Shown piece after piece: positions 25,488 to 34,110 of a stretch of 64,000 nucleotides of DNA (the stretch's first letter is position 1; each line of letters starts with the position of its first letter). Source of the DNA: UBA4416 sp943362175 (lineage in GTDB: Bacteria; Bacteroidota; Bacteroidia; B-17B0; Aurantibacillaceae); the NCBI GenBank assembly GCA_943362175.1, contig CALRIU020000004.1, positions 186,001 to 250,000 of the forward strand. The letters run 5' to 3'. The position numbers and the translations under genes are program-made. The notes under the pieces were generated by a model. That model did no database searches, was not told the DNA's origin, and saw only the letters and a list, made by a program, of their open reading frames with translations.

Positions 25488-27893
25488 TTAGTTCCTCAAC
25501 ACTTTCCCTCCATTAATGATGCTGTGTAATCGCTCCATGGTTTTTTTCTCGGTACAGAGTTGTACGAAGGCTTCTCTTTCTAAATCCAGCAGGTATTGTT
25601 CACTAACGAGTGTCGGTTGCGATAAATCTCCGCCGGCAATCACGTAGCCTAATTTCTGGGAGATCTTGAGATCGTGCTCGCTCATATAGTTTCCACTGTA
25701 CATGGAGTTTGCGCCAACATACACTAAGCCCAGGGCCTGGTTGCCAAGTACCCGGATGTCCTTGCGTGGCGCCGGTTTGGTGTAGCCTGCCTCCGCGAGT
25801 AAAAGGCATTCTGCTTTGGCCTCTGCCAGCTGGCGGGCGCGTGAGATCACCACCTTGTCGATCCCTTTTCTTAAGATCCCCAGGTCAAAGGCTTCATAAG
25901 CAGAGGTCGATACTTTGGCCTGGCCGATGGTCAGGAATTTTTCACGGAAGATATTCAGCTCCACATCGCCTTCGTGCAGGGAGTCGGAGAGGCGTACGGC
26001 AAACTCTTTGGTGCCGCCACCGCCGGGAATCACACCCACACCAAATTCCACCAGGCCGATATAGCTTTCGGCATGTGCCACGACCATATCGGCATGCAGG
26101 CACATTTCGCAACCGCCACCGAGGGTAAGATTGTGAGGCGCGACTACCACAGGGATAGACGAATAACGCATCCGCATGGTTGTGTTCTGGAACATGCGCA
26201 CCGCCATGTTGAGCTCGTCCCACTCCTGTTCGGCAGCCATCATAAAGATCATGCCCACATTGGCACCTGCCGAGAAATTGGCTCCTTCATTACTGATCAC
26301 TAATCCTTTATAATCTTTCTCGGCAATGTCGATGGCTTTGTTCAGGCCCGCCAGCACTTCACCGCCGATGGTGTTCATCTTGGTATGGAACTCCACGTTG
26401 AGGATGCCATCCCCTAAGTCGATGATAGACACACCGCTGTTTTTCCAGATGGTGTTTGTGCCGCGCAGGGCTTCCAAAGAAATGAACTCTTCCGTTCCCG
26501 GAATGGTTTTATAGGATTTGGAAGGAATATCGTAAAATAATTTTTTACCGTTCTCTATTTTGTAGAAGGCTGTGTTTCCGGCTTTCAGGAAATCGTAGAC
26601 CCAGGTATTCGGTTTCACACCGGCAGCTTCCATCAATTCCACCGATGCTTTCACACCGATGGCATCCCAGTATTCAAATGGTCCGAGATCCCAGCCGAAT
26701 CCGGCTTTCAACGCATCGTCGATTTTATATAGCTCGTCTGCAATTTCCGGAATGCGGTTCGATACATATTGAAATAAGCCGGCGAAGGTGGCGCGGTAAA
26801 ATTCTCCGGCTTTGTCTTTTCCGGCTACCAGCATTTTTAAGCGGTCTTTTAAATTCTCTACCGGTTTCGTCATTTCAAGCGTCGCGAACTTCGCTTTTTG
26901 CTGCGGACGGTATTCCAGTGTTTTCAGGTCAAGCGCCAGGATCTCCGATTTGCCGTCCTTGCCTTTTACCTTCTTGTAAAAGCCCTGGCCGGTTTTGTCA
27001 CCCAGCCATTTGTTTTCCACCATTTTTTTCAGGTAATCCGGAAGTGTAAATAAGGCATTGGCCTCGTCGTTAGGAACACCTTGTTTTAAGCCATTGGCCA
27101 CGTTTACCAGGGTATCCAGGCCAACCACATCGGCTGTGCGGAAGGTAGCCGATTTCGGACGTCCTAACACAGGGCCGGTTAATTTATCGACTTCCTCTAC
27201 CGTCAACTCCATTTTCTCTACCAGGTGCAGTAAGGACATAATGCCGTAAACGCCCACGCGGTTGGCAATAAAGGCCGGCGTGTCTTTAGCGAGTACGGTT
27301 GTCTTTCCTAAAAACTTTTCACCGTATTCCATCAGGAAGGAAACGATCTCTGCTTTGGTGTGTGGCGTAGGGATGATCTCTAATAACTTTAAATAACGCG
27401 GAGGGTTGAAGAAGTGCGTGCCGCAGAAATGGTCTTTGAAGTCCTCGCTTCTTCCTTCCGTTAACAGATGGATAGGAATGCCCGAGGTATTAGAGGTGAT
27501 CAGGGTTCCGGGCTTCCGGAATTTCTCCACCTGCTCGTATACTTTTTTCTTGATGTCTAAATTCTCAACCACGACTTCGATGGTCCAGTCGTAGTTAGCA
27601 ATCTTAGCCATATCGTCTTCAAAGTTGCCGGTAGTGATTCGCCTGGCAAATTCCTTTTTATAAATGGGTGAAGGATTCGACTTTAGTGCGAAAGCCAGCG
27701 CATCATTGACGATGCGGTTTCTCACGGCTTTGTTTTCCATCGTCAGTCCCTTCGCTTTTTCGGCGTCATTGAGCTCCTTCGGAAGAATGTCGAGTAACAA
27801 TACTTCACAGCCAATGTTGGCAAAGTGGCAGGCAATACGGCTGCCCATAACACCTGAGCCAAGTACAGCAATTTTTTGAATCAGTCTTTTCAT
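25488..27893 (-). CDS. 3-hydroxyacyl-CoA dehydrogenase / enoyl-CoA hydratase
   Basis: 801-aa bifunctional beta-oxidation enzyme. The NAD-binding dehydrogenase comes first: IAVLGSGVMGSRIACHFANIG (Rossmann loop, 8-28), catalytic-region GTHFFNPPRYLKLLEI (about 158-173) and the C-terminal 3HCDH part to about 440. The enoyl-CoA hydratase/isomerase domain follows from about 480, with EGANFSAGANVG, TLGGGCEMCLHAD and GVIPGGGGTKE. This order is the reverse of E. coli FadB and matches the FadN/YusL type found in Bacillus and Bacteroidota. It is downstream of marR with a 129-bp gap. Confidence 0.95.
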   Translation of the reverse strand: MKRLIQKIAVLGSGVMGSRIACHFANIGCEVLLLDILPKELNDAEKAKGLTMENKAVRNRIVNDALAFALKSNPSPIYKKEFARRITTGNFEDDMAKIANYDWTIEVVVENLDIKKKVYEQVEKFRKPGTLITSNTSGIPIHLLTEGRSEDFKDHFCGTHFFNPPRYLKLLEIIPTPHTKAEIVSFLMEYGEKFLGKTTVLAKDTPAFIANRVGVYGIMSLLHLVEKMELTVEEVDKLTGPVLGRPKSATFRTADVVGLDTLVNVANGLKQGVPNDEANALFTLPDYLKKMVENKWLGDKTGQGFYKKVKGKDGKSEILALDLKTLEYRPQQKAKFATLEMTKPVENLKDRLKMLVAGKDKAGEFYRATFAGLFQYVSNRIPEIADELYKIDDALKAGFGWDLGPFEYWDAIGVKASVELMEAAGVKPNTWVYDFLKAGNTAFYKIENGKKLFYDIPSKSYKTIPGTEEFISLEALRGTNTIWKNSGVSIIDLGDGILNVEFHTKMNTIGGEVLAGLNKAIDIAEKDYKGLVISNEGANFSAGANVGMIFMMAAEQEWDELNMAVRMFQNTTMRMRYSSIPVVVAPHNLTLGGGCEMCLHADMVVAHAESYIGLVEFGVGVIPGGGGTKEFAVRLSDSLHEGDVELNIFREKFLTIGQAKVSTSAYEAFDLGILRKGIDKVVISRARQLAEAKAECLLLAEAGYTKPAPRKDIRVLGNQALGLVYVGANSMYSGNYMSEHDLKISQKLGYVIAGGDLSQPTLVSEQYLLDLEREAFVQLCTEKKTMERLHSIINGGKVLRN

Positions 27894-28022
27894 ATCGAGA
27901 TGTTTATTGTTTTTAAATTGTGATAACTTGTCCTGAACCCGTTTCGGGATGGTATAGCCATGTTCTTTTAAATTAAATATATTTCGGGAGCATGGCTTTT
28001 CATTTGATATATTTAGTGTGTA

Positions 28023-28472
28023 CTATTGTTTCAATAGTTTATTGCGTTGTTCGGCCAGCTCGGTAATTTCGTCAAGGACCTTAAAAAATACATTGATTTT
28101 TTCTTTTCCAATTTTCAACTCTGCCATGTGGTTGAAATTCCTTACCGTATTTTTGGCGAGCTCTTTTTGTTGCACGCCTTTTTTGGTGAGCATGATCTTG
28201 GTTTTGCGCTTGTCATTCTTATCAGGAATGCGCTGGATCATTTTTTTCTCTTCCAGGGACTGGATGATGCGGGATAAGGAGGTGCCTTCCATTCCCAGGG
28301 CCGGGGCGATTTCCGAAGCATAAGAGCCTTCGTGGCTATCTACATTCAACAGGAAATGTCCCATCGCAATGGTTGCATCATGCAATAAGGCCTCTGCATT
28401 ATACATGCGGCTCACTACCTGCCAGGCAGTCTTGAGTTTAGAGTCTATTGTTTCGGTATGCTTTTTACTCAT
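28023..28472 (-). CDS. MarR family transcriptional regulator, probable fatty-acid regulator
   Basis: 149-aa winged-helix regulator. The wHTH is at about 50-115, with ALGMEGTSLSRIIQSLEEKKMI as the recognition segment and RIPDKNDKRKTKIMLTKKG as the wing. It lies between the acyl-CoA synthetase gene and the bifunctional beta-oxidation gene, and a near-palindrome (28499-28512) sits 27 bases in front of its start. The same palindrome stands upstream of fadD and of the DUF2147-FadL operon. A repressor released by acyl-CoA or fatty acid is the simplest model (inference). Confidence 0.92.
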   Translation of the reverse strand: MSKKHTETIDSKLKTAWQVVSRMYNAEALLHDATIAMGHFLLNVDSHEGSYASEIAPALGMEGTSLSRIIQSLEEKKMIQRIPDKNDKRKTKIMLTKKGVQQKELAKNTVRNFNHMAELKIGKEKINVFFKVLDEITELAEQRNKLLKQ

Positions 28473-28498
28473 GGCGATAACAAATATACATATTAATA

Positions 28499-28512
28499 TT
28501 ATGCACGCATAG
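28499..28512. promoter_or_regulatory. Putative autoregulatory operator at marR
   Basis: TTATGCACGCATAG differs from the perfect palindrome TTATGCATGCATAA (30350-30363) at two positions and lies 27 bases upstream of the marR ATG, where a bound repressor would block transcription. A further partial half-site AAATGCATGG is adjacent. Confidence 0.6.
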
Positions 28513-28534
28513 CAAATGCATGGTTAATTTTTTG

Positions 28535-30310
28535 TTAATTTTCCTTATAGATCTTATCGTAAGCTTCCTTATTGGCCTCCATGATCACCTTTCGTTTGAG
28601 AGAAAGCTTAGGGGTCATTTCACCATGTTCGATGCTCCACTCTTTGGGAAGGAGGGCAATCTTTTTAATCTTTTCGTATTGCGCCAGGTTGGCATTGGCG
28701 GCTTCCACTTCGCGCATGATGCGGTCGTGAACTTCCTTATTCTTCACAATTTCCTGATTTGATGTAAAGTCGATCTTGTGGCGGGCACACCATTCTTTGA
28801 GGTAGGCAAAGCTTGGGACGATGAAGGCTGCCGGGAATTTTTCGTTCTCGCCGATTACCATCACCTGCTCAATGAAATGGCTTTCCTTGAGTTTGTTTTC
28901 GGTGATCTGCGGGGTGATGTATTTGCCACCGGAGGTTTTGAACATTTCTTTTTTACGGTCGGTAATCTTAAGGAAGCGTCCGTCTTCTAATACGCCGATG
29001 TCGCCGGTGTGGAACCAGCCGTCTTTATCTATTGCTTCCGCCGTGAGCTCAGGCTGCTTGTAGTAACCCATCATCACATTCGGGCCTTTCACGAGGATCT
29101 CACCGTCCTCCCCGAATTTCACTTTCACATTATTAATGATAGGCCCAACGGTTCCTATCTTGGTATTCTTCGGATCGTAGTTGTTGACGGCTACTACCGG
29201 CGAGGTTTCCGTGAGGCCATAGCCTTCGAGCACTTTGATCTGTGCGGCATGGAACACGCGCGCCAGGCGGGGTTGCAGGGCAGAGCCACCCGATACGATG
29301 CCGATGATGTTCCCTCCCAAAGCTTCGCGCCATTTGGAGAAGACCAGCTTATTGGCCAGGGCCAGCTGCTTTTCATAGAACCATCCGTTCTCGCCATGCT
29401 GCTTGTAGCGGAGGCCCAGGTTGAGCGCCCAGAAGAACATGATTTTTTTAATACCACTTAAAGCAGTGCCGGCCCCTACGATTTTGTCATATACTTTTTC
29501 GAGCAGGCGAGGCACCGTTACAAAAATCTGCGGTTTGACTTCTTTCAGGTCATTGCCAATGGTGTCGATGCTTTCGGCATAATATACCGACATGCCCTGG
29601 CTGATATATAAATACGACAGCATGCGCTCGTACACGTGGTTGAGCGGCAGGAAGCTCAGGGCGCGCCATTCCGGCCTGAAAGGGCAAAGATTTTTAGTAG
29701 CTTCGACGTTACTGATAAAATTATTATGGGATAGCATCACCCCTTTCGGGTTGCCGGTGGTGCCTGAAGTATAGATCAATGTTGCCAGGTCCTTCGGTTT
29801 GATAGATGCTTTTATCTCTTCCAGTCGTTTTTCCTGAGGCTTTTCTTTTCCTATGTTAATCAGGTCTTTGATAGAGCGCAGCCCGGATACAGGCTCAATG
29901 GAAAAAATCTCTTTAATGGAAGAGCCTTCTGCGCAGGACTTCACTTTTTGATAGATGTCGTTGTTCGATACGATAAAATATTTAATGTCGGCATCGGCAA
30001 TCACATGTTTCAGGTCATGCTCGCTGATGGTTGGATAAAGCGGGGTATTGATCGCTCCTGTTTGCAGGCAGGCATAGTCGATGAAGTTCCACTCCGGGCG
30101 GTTGTTGGAGATGAGGCCGATCTTATCGCCGGGACTGATGCCGATATCAAGAAATGCATAGCTTAAGTTGTTGACTGAATCAATATATTCCTTGGTGCTG
30201 TACTTTCTCCACTTCCCGTTCTCTTTGGCTCCTAAGGCATCTTCTTTGAGTGGCATCGTGAGGAGATTGTGTAACAGATCGAATAATCTCAGGTTTTCCA
30301 TAGTTTCCAT
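28535..30310 (-). CDS. Long-chain acyl-CoA synthetase (AMP-forming)
   Basis: Activates fatty acids with ATP and CoA. 591 aa. ANL-superfamily motifs: P-loop IYTSGTTGNPKGVMLSHNNF (about 174-193), LEGYGLTETSPVV (about 343-355, A5 motif), GWFHTGDIG (A7), ITDRKKEMFKTSGGKYI (A8 with linker). The family resembles FadD15/eukaryotic-type ACSLs more than E. coli FadD. The start is METMENLRLFDLL; an alternative ATG lies three codons in. A perfect 14-bp operator is 40 bases upstream, and marR follows downstream. Confidence 0.94.
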   Translation of the reverse strand: METMENLRLFDLLHNLLTMPLKEDALGAKENGKWRKYSTKEYIDSVNNLSYAFLDIGISPGDKIGLISNNRPEWNFIDYACLQTGAINTPLYPTISEHDLKHVIADADIKYFIVSNNDIYQKVKSCAEGSSIKEIFSIEPVSGLRSIKDLINIGKEKPQEKRLEEIKASIKPKDLATLIYTSGTTGNPKGVMLSHNNFISNVEATKNLCPFRPEWRALSFLPLNHVYERMLSYLYISQGMSVYYAESIDTIGNDLKEVKPQIFVTVPRLLEKVYDKIVGAGTALSGIKKIMFFWALNLGLRYKQHGENGWFYEKQLALANKLVFSKWREALGGNIIGIVSGGSALQPRLARVFHAAQIKVLEGYGLTETSPVVAVNNYDPKNTKIGTVGPIINNVKVKFGEDGEILVKGPNVMMGYYKQPELTAEAIDKDGWFHTGDIGVLEDGRFLKITDRKKEMFKTSGGKYITPQITENKLKESHFIEQVMVIGENEKFPAAFIVPSFAYLKEWCARHKIDFTSNQEIVKNKEVHDRIMREVEAANANLAQYEKIKKIALLPKEWSIEHGEMTPKLSLKRKVIMEANKEAYDKIYKEN

Positions 30311-30349
30311 GGCTTCTGGTTTAAGGGTAAAACAATTCAGTAAAAACTC

Positions 30350-30363
30350 TTATGCATGCATAA
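30350..30363. promoter_or_regulatory. Perfect palindromic operator TTATGCATGCATAA
   Basis: A 14-bp perfect palindrome in the divergent region between the acyl-CoA synthetase (start 40 bases away, minus strand) and the nitronate-monooxygenase-like gene (start 69 bases away, plus strand). It could therefore control both. The same core is at 18354 and, slightly changed, at 28499. Confidence 0.7.
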
Positions 30364-30431
30364 AAATAACATATATTTGTAATAATCCAAAGAAACCGGT
30401 AACATTTTAATGTAATTTTAATCTTTGAGCC

Positions 30432-31433
30432 ATGAATACATCCAATCGCATCCTTCCTTTATTGAATATCGAATTTCCGCTCATCATGGCCCCCATGTTC
30501 CTGGTGAGTAATGTGGACATGATCAAAGCCGGCATGGATTCCGGTATTATGGCCACCTTTCCCACTCTCAATTTCCGGAAGGAAGGTGAGCTGGCAGCGG
30601 TCCTTGACCAGATCAATGGCTATAAGCCCGGATCGAAGGGGAGTTACGGGGTGAACCTGATCGTGCAGCAATCGAATCCTTTATATAAAAAACACCTGGC
30701 CATCTGCGTCGAAAAGAAAGTGCCTTTTTATATTACTTCCCTGGGGAATCCCAAAGAAGTGATTGCCGCTGCCCGTACCTATGGTGCAAAAGTGTTTTGT
30801 GATGTCACCAATGTGGCCCACGCTCAAAAATGCTTCGATAACGGCTGCGATGGTTTTATTGCCGTAGGGCAGGGGGCAGGTGGGCATGCAGGGCCGCATC
30901 CCCTGCATATCCTCGTACCGGCTCTCAGGAAAAAATTCCCCGGATTGCCGGTGATCGCTGCCGGAGGCATTGTCTCCGGTGAGGGCTTACTGTCGGTACG
31001 TGTTTTAGGCGCTGAAGCCGTTTCGGTAGGGACGCGTTTTATCGTGAGCAAGGAATGTAAAGTCAATAAGGAATATAAAGAGGCCATCATTACATCCGGG
31101 ATGGATGATATCGTGATGACCACCAAATTGTCCGGCACACCCTGTACCATCATTGATACGCCGGAAGCGAAGAAGATGGGGTACGATCAGTCCTGGTTCG
31201 AGCGTTTCATGAGCAATAATCCCCGCACCAAAAAGTGGTTCAAAATGTTTGTGCAGGTGCGTGGTATGAAAAAACTGGAAGAATCTGTTTTACCTAATAA
31301 CTATAAGCGTTTGTGGTGTGCCGGAAAATCCTCGGAGTTGATCACCAGTGAGCTGAGCTGCAAGGAAATTATCGATCAGCTAAAGGCGGAATATAAAACC
31401 GCGTTGGAAGAGGTGAAGCAGCTGGAAATGTAA
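30432..31433 (+). CDS. Nitronate monooxygenase-like FMN protein
   Basis: 333-aa TIM-barrel flavoprotein of the NPD/2-nitropropane dioxygenase family. FPLIMAPMFLVSN at the N-terminus and VGQGAGGHAGPHPLHILVPAL (FMN-phosphate/active-site loop, about 140-160) followed by VIAAGGIVSGEGLL (about 175-188) are diagnostic. Relatives include enoyl reductases (FabK) and fatty-acid-linked enzymes, so an acyl-lipid role is as likely as nitronate detoxification. It is divergent from the acyl-CoA synthetase and shares its operator region. Confidence 0.87.
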   Translation: MNTSNRILPLLNIEFPLIMAPMFLVSNVDMIKAGMDSGIMATFPTLNFRKEGELAAVLDQINGYKPGSKGSYGVNLIVQQSNPLYKKHLAICVEKKVPFYITSLGNPKEVIAAARTYGAKVFCDVTNVAHAQKCFDNGCDGFIAVGQGAGGHAGPHPLHILVPALRKKFPGLPVIAAGGIVSGEGLLSVRVLGAEAVSVGTRFIVSKECKVNKEYKEAIITSGMDDIVMTTKLSGTPCTIIDTPEAKKMGYDQSWFERFMSNNPRTKKWFKMFVQVRGMKKLEESVLPNNYKRLWCAGKSSELITSELSCKEIIDQLKAEYKTALEEVKQLEM

Positions 31434-31508
31434 TACCATGCTCAAATTCCGGAAACAGATCTTCCTCCTGTTTTTTGCAGCTATTGAGATGAATAGCTTT
31501 CATTTCAG

Positions 31509-31749
31509 TCAGGCGCCGTGCTCATCCTTTTGGTGATTATCGCCACCTAAGCTGTAGAAATTATTCTCTTCATCTTCGCTGCCAATGTCTTCCCGCTCGT
31601 CGTCGAGCTCTGAGCCGGGCACATCAAGGTCTTCGCCCATTTGGGGCTCCTCGAAGTATTTCTGTTTCCTCTTTCTCGGCTTTGTAAATGTCTTCGTTTT
31701 GTGAGTAGTGTGGGTAGCCGGGGAATTGGTCATTCTCTTTCTTTTTCAT
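31509..31749 (-). pseudogene. Frameshifted small acidic protein (FPGYPHY...DLDVPGSELDD family)
   Basis: Two overlapping reading frames together encode one Bacteroidota small protein. From ATG 31749 frame 1 gives MKKKENDQFPGYPHYSQNED and then runs to a stop near 31624. The +1 frame contains YFEEPQMGEDLDVPGSELDD and SEDEENNFYSLGGDNH and ends at 31509. In homologues known to me the FPGYPHY N-terminus and the DLDVPGSELDD...YSLGGD C-terminus occur in a single protein. A 1-base shift around 31640-31690 therefore interrupts the gene here, either a real mutation or an assembly error. The alternative is a shorter gene from ATG 31733 with a low-complexity T/K-rich N-terminus. The function is unknown. 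Confidence 0.65.
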
Positions 31750-31874
31750 AATTCCTGTGTTTAAAGTGTTTACAGGATGCTTAAAATTTGATGCCTGTAG
31801 TTTGGAGTGATTAACTCCCAATAGGATTGCAACCGCTTCACACAGAGGTGATTTCAATTTATTGTTGATTTTTA

Positions 31875-31905
31875 TTTGGATTATCGATAATTAGCTGTAT
31901 CTTTG
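31875..31905 (+). promoter_or_regulatory. Bacteroidota-type promoter of the initiator tRNA
   Basis: TTTG at 31875-31878 and TATCTTTG at 31898-31905 are separated by 19 bp, matching the -33/-7 consensus (TTTG, TAnnTTTG) of the phylum. The tRNA-fMet begins about 70 bases further on. Confidence 0.6.
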
Positions 31906-31976
31906 CCACCGTTAAAAAACAGTTCTTTATTTAATTTGAAATTACCCTTAAATACTTTAGTATTTATAGTACATAT

Positions 31977-32051
<75 letters not shown>

Positions 32052-32054
32052 TTG

Positions 32055-32082
32055 AAAAAGCCTCAGGAAACTGAGGCTTTTT
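32055..32082 (+). terminator. Terminator after tRNA-fMet
   Basis: A perfect 12-bp stem (AAAAAGCCTCAG/CTGAGGCTTTTT) with a GAAA tetraloop begins 4 bases after the tRNA CCA. The poly-T and poly-A flanks make it work in either direction. Confidence 0.9.
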
Positions 32083-32502
32083 CGTTATATACGATGTATG
32101 TTGTTGATGTTTTATATTCAGAAAGATCGAGACGTAACTACACAGGTCAATTCATATTTCTCTAATAAGACGGATTTCTTTTTTATTTTATTTCAAAGCT
32201 ACTCCTATTCCTACCATAAAACGGTACGGTTTACCGCCCTGTTTTGTTACCCTGATAGTAACAGAATCTAGGTATGTTTTTTCCTTTTCAATCCCACTAT
32301 TTTCTCTGCACCTCTGTGCTGATTTTAGTTCTTATCCCGCATACTAAGACGCTGAAAAAAGCGTTGTTTAATTCTCTTTTCCTCCCCCGGAAAAGCCCCT
32401 TACAAAAATAAAAATGACGTTGTAACATGTGTACAGCTATAACCCGCTATGTCCTATTTTTAAATAAATCATCATCAATCACTCCCCTAAAACCTATTCA
32501 TC
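32083..32502. other. 420-bp intergenic region with a gene remnant
   Basis: No intact gene. It is AT-rich and contains a readable 3' fragment of an outer-membrane protein gene at 32188-32304 (minus strand). The last ~180 bases before the membrane-protein ATG at 32503 show no motif I can name. Confidence 0.6.
32188..32304 (-). pseudogene. 3' remnant of an outer-membrane beta-barrel protein gene
   Basis: On the minus strand about 38 uninterrupted codons end with TAA: ...KEKTYLDSVTIRVTKQGG then KPYRFMVGIGVALK. The alternating pattern and terminal GIGVALK are what the last strand of a Bacteroidota OMP-like barrel looks like. Upstream the frame dissolves into a TAA and intergenic sequence, and no start or signal peptide exists. 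I infer a decayed gene of which only the C-terminus is left. Confidence 0.5.
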
Positions 32503-33294
32503 ATGGCAACTAAAGACAACATCGCTGATATTAAATTCAAAAGCCTCAGGCATTGCATCGGCCTCCTTGGCCTGGCGCTTCCTTCCGTCATCGTGCTTCA
32601 CCAATACATCTTCGGAAAAACCCACTATTTGCAGGACTCCATCAGCCACTATTACTATACCATGTCGGCGCCCTGGTTCATTGGTATTCTCTGGGGCCTG
32701 GGTCTTGTGCTTATCTTTTATCCGACGCCCGATCCGGCAAGCACGCCGCATTCTACCTGCAACTGGCGCATCTGCCGGCTCATCAAACCGGGCTACGACG
32801 GCACGCTAACCTCCATTTCGGGCATTTTTGCCATTTGTGTAGCTATCATTCCCACCAATGAGAACAGCAGCGATTCCTGTGCCCTCTTTTGTTACGAGGA
32901 TTCCGGTCTCAGGGCCGGCATTCACTATTTTTCGGCAGCGGCCATGCTGCTCATTTTTTCTTATATGAGCATTTGCATTTTTACGCGTACCAATGATCCG
33001 CACTGGAAAAAAAATAAATGGAAAGTGTGGAGAAACCGGGTGTATACCTGGTCGGGCGTGATCACTTTTTTGAGTATTCTCACTGTAGGTGTTTTTGCCA
33101 TCCTCGATGCTTTTACCACAACAAAGGTTCCTGCCAAATCGACTTACTGGCTGGAAGTGTCTGCCCTGGTGCCTTTCGGGATCTCCTGGCTGGTAAAAGG
33201 TGGCTTCATGCTCACCAACGATGGCGATCCCAGCACCCTGGAGCAGGCTAAGCATGTGTTGGCTACAGGAAAGGTAATCAAAGCAGAAAGGTAA
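32503..33294 (+). CDS. Six-helix integral membrane protein, unknown function
   Basis: 263 aa with about six hydrophobic helices (roughly 17-36, 58-76, 100-118, 138-158, 180-205, 220-238). Between helices 1 and 2 lies LQDSISHYYYTMSAPWFIG, a polar/aromatic loop that recalls DUF998-like proteins; three cysteines in the CNWRICRL and CALFC regions may face the periplasm. No transport or enzyme motif is recognised. The gene stands alone between the initiator tRNA and the convergent four-gene cluster. Confidence 0.75.
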   Translation: MATKDNIADIKFKSLRHCIGLLGLALPSVIVLHQYIFGKTHYLQDSISHYYYTMSAPWFIGILWGLGLVLIFYPTPDPASTPHSTCNWRICRLIKPGYDGTLTSISGIFAICVAIIPTNENSSDSCALFCYEDSGLRAGIHYFSAAAMLLIFSYMSICIFTRTNDPHWKKNKWKVWRNRVYTWSGVITFLSILTVGVFAILDAFTTTKVPAKSTYWLEVSALVPFGISWLVKGGFMLTNDGDPSTLEQAKHVLATGKVIKAER

Positions 33295-33330
33295 AAGCTC
33301 AGACAAGAAATAAGTCTTGCAAAGATCATC

Positions 33331-33747
33331 TCATTCCAGGTAACTTTCCACGGAAGCGGCATAGCGGTCGAAGGTATCATCGTGAAGCAGTTGTTTACAA
33401 TAGGTAAGCAGGGACCGAAGCAGAAGAGCTTCGTTTGAGCCTTTTTCAAATGCATTGATGCTGAGTGTGAACGCTGTTTCTTCATGTGCATAATGAAGAC
33501 TCACATGCATGCCATCGAGGATGGTGATGTGTGCTGGCTGATGAGGAGAGCGGTAGCACTGGATGGCCAGGCGGCTTAAGGCTTCCACAAGTTCCAGGTT
33601 AGCACTTTCTCCATGCCATGCCGTTCCCGGGTCTTTATTGAAATCGCTTTGGGAGCTGATGATAAGCAGCCGGTATAGATCCCGGTATTTTTTCAGCTCT
33701 ATTTCCAGCTCACAATCTAAGGAGTGGATCTGTGCTTTCAGGATCAT
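33331..33747 (-). CDS. Unknown protein D, last gene of a four-gene cluster
   Basis: 138 aa, no signal peptide or membrane segment. Begins MILKAQIHSLDCELEIELKK. Mixed alpha/beta composition, mildly acidic, ends VESYLE. It resembles no family I can name. Its ATG overlaps the TGA of the preceding gene by 4 bases (ATGA), which implies coupled translation and a fixed stoichiometry with protein C. Confidence 0.7.
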   Translation of the reverse strand: MILKAQIHSLDCELEIELKKYRDLYRLLIISSQSDFNKDPGTAWHGESANLELVEALSRLAIQCYRSPHQPAHITILDGMHVSLHYAHEETAFTLSINAFEKGSNEALLLRSLLTYCKQLLHDDTFDRYAASVESYLE

Positions 33748-34106
33748 GGATTTAATTGAGTTGAAGTTAAGAGCATAAAACGAATGGTGCTTCTCCTGTA
33801 GATACGCTCACTCAGGACTTCGAGCAGCTGGTAGCTGTTATTGCCGAGCTCTTTCAACCCGGTGATCGCATCGCCATGAATCTCATAGTGATCATGTTCT
33901 CCCATGAACATCATTTTATTTCCACTAAAGCGTATCGCAAAATTCGTGAGTGTAAATCCGAAGCGTGCAGAAGCCGAAAAGTGGCGGTCGTAATTGTCAC
34001 CGGCCGTAGAGAGCTCCTGTTCGATGCTTACCTGCATGCCTGTGAAGCAGCTTTGCACTTTTTGTGCGAAGCTCATCAGCTGGTCAATCAAGGCTTTGTC
34101 TTGCAT
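33744..34106 (-). CDS. Unknown protein C of a four-gene cluster
   Basis: 120 aa from ATG 34106 (MQDKALIDQLMSFAQKVQ); the longer in-frame start at 34190 would overlap gene B and is not favoured. Contains a central beta-rich part (ARFGFTLTNFAIRFSGNKMM, EHDHYEIHG) and a helical C-terminus. No known motif. Overlaps gene D by 4 bases and follows gene B by 4 bases. Confidence 0.68.
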   Translation of the reverse strand: MQDKALIDQLMSFAQKVQSCFTGMQVSIEQELSTAGDNYDRHFSASARFGFTLTNFAIRFSGNKMMFMGEHDHYEIHGDAITGLKELGNNSYQLLEVLSERIYRRSTIRFMLLTSTQLNP

Positions 34107-34110
34107 GAAT

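Noticed and set aside
31439..31508. Terminator after the nitronate-monooxygenase-like gene
   Set aside because: Only a 6-bp AAACAG/CTGTTT stem with a weak T run; below what I would call.
31624..31857. Independent small gene reading MKSPLCEAVAILLG...
   Set aside because: The part from MKKKENDQFPGYPHY belongs to the frameshifted acidic protein; the N-terminal extension has no support.
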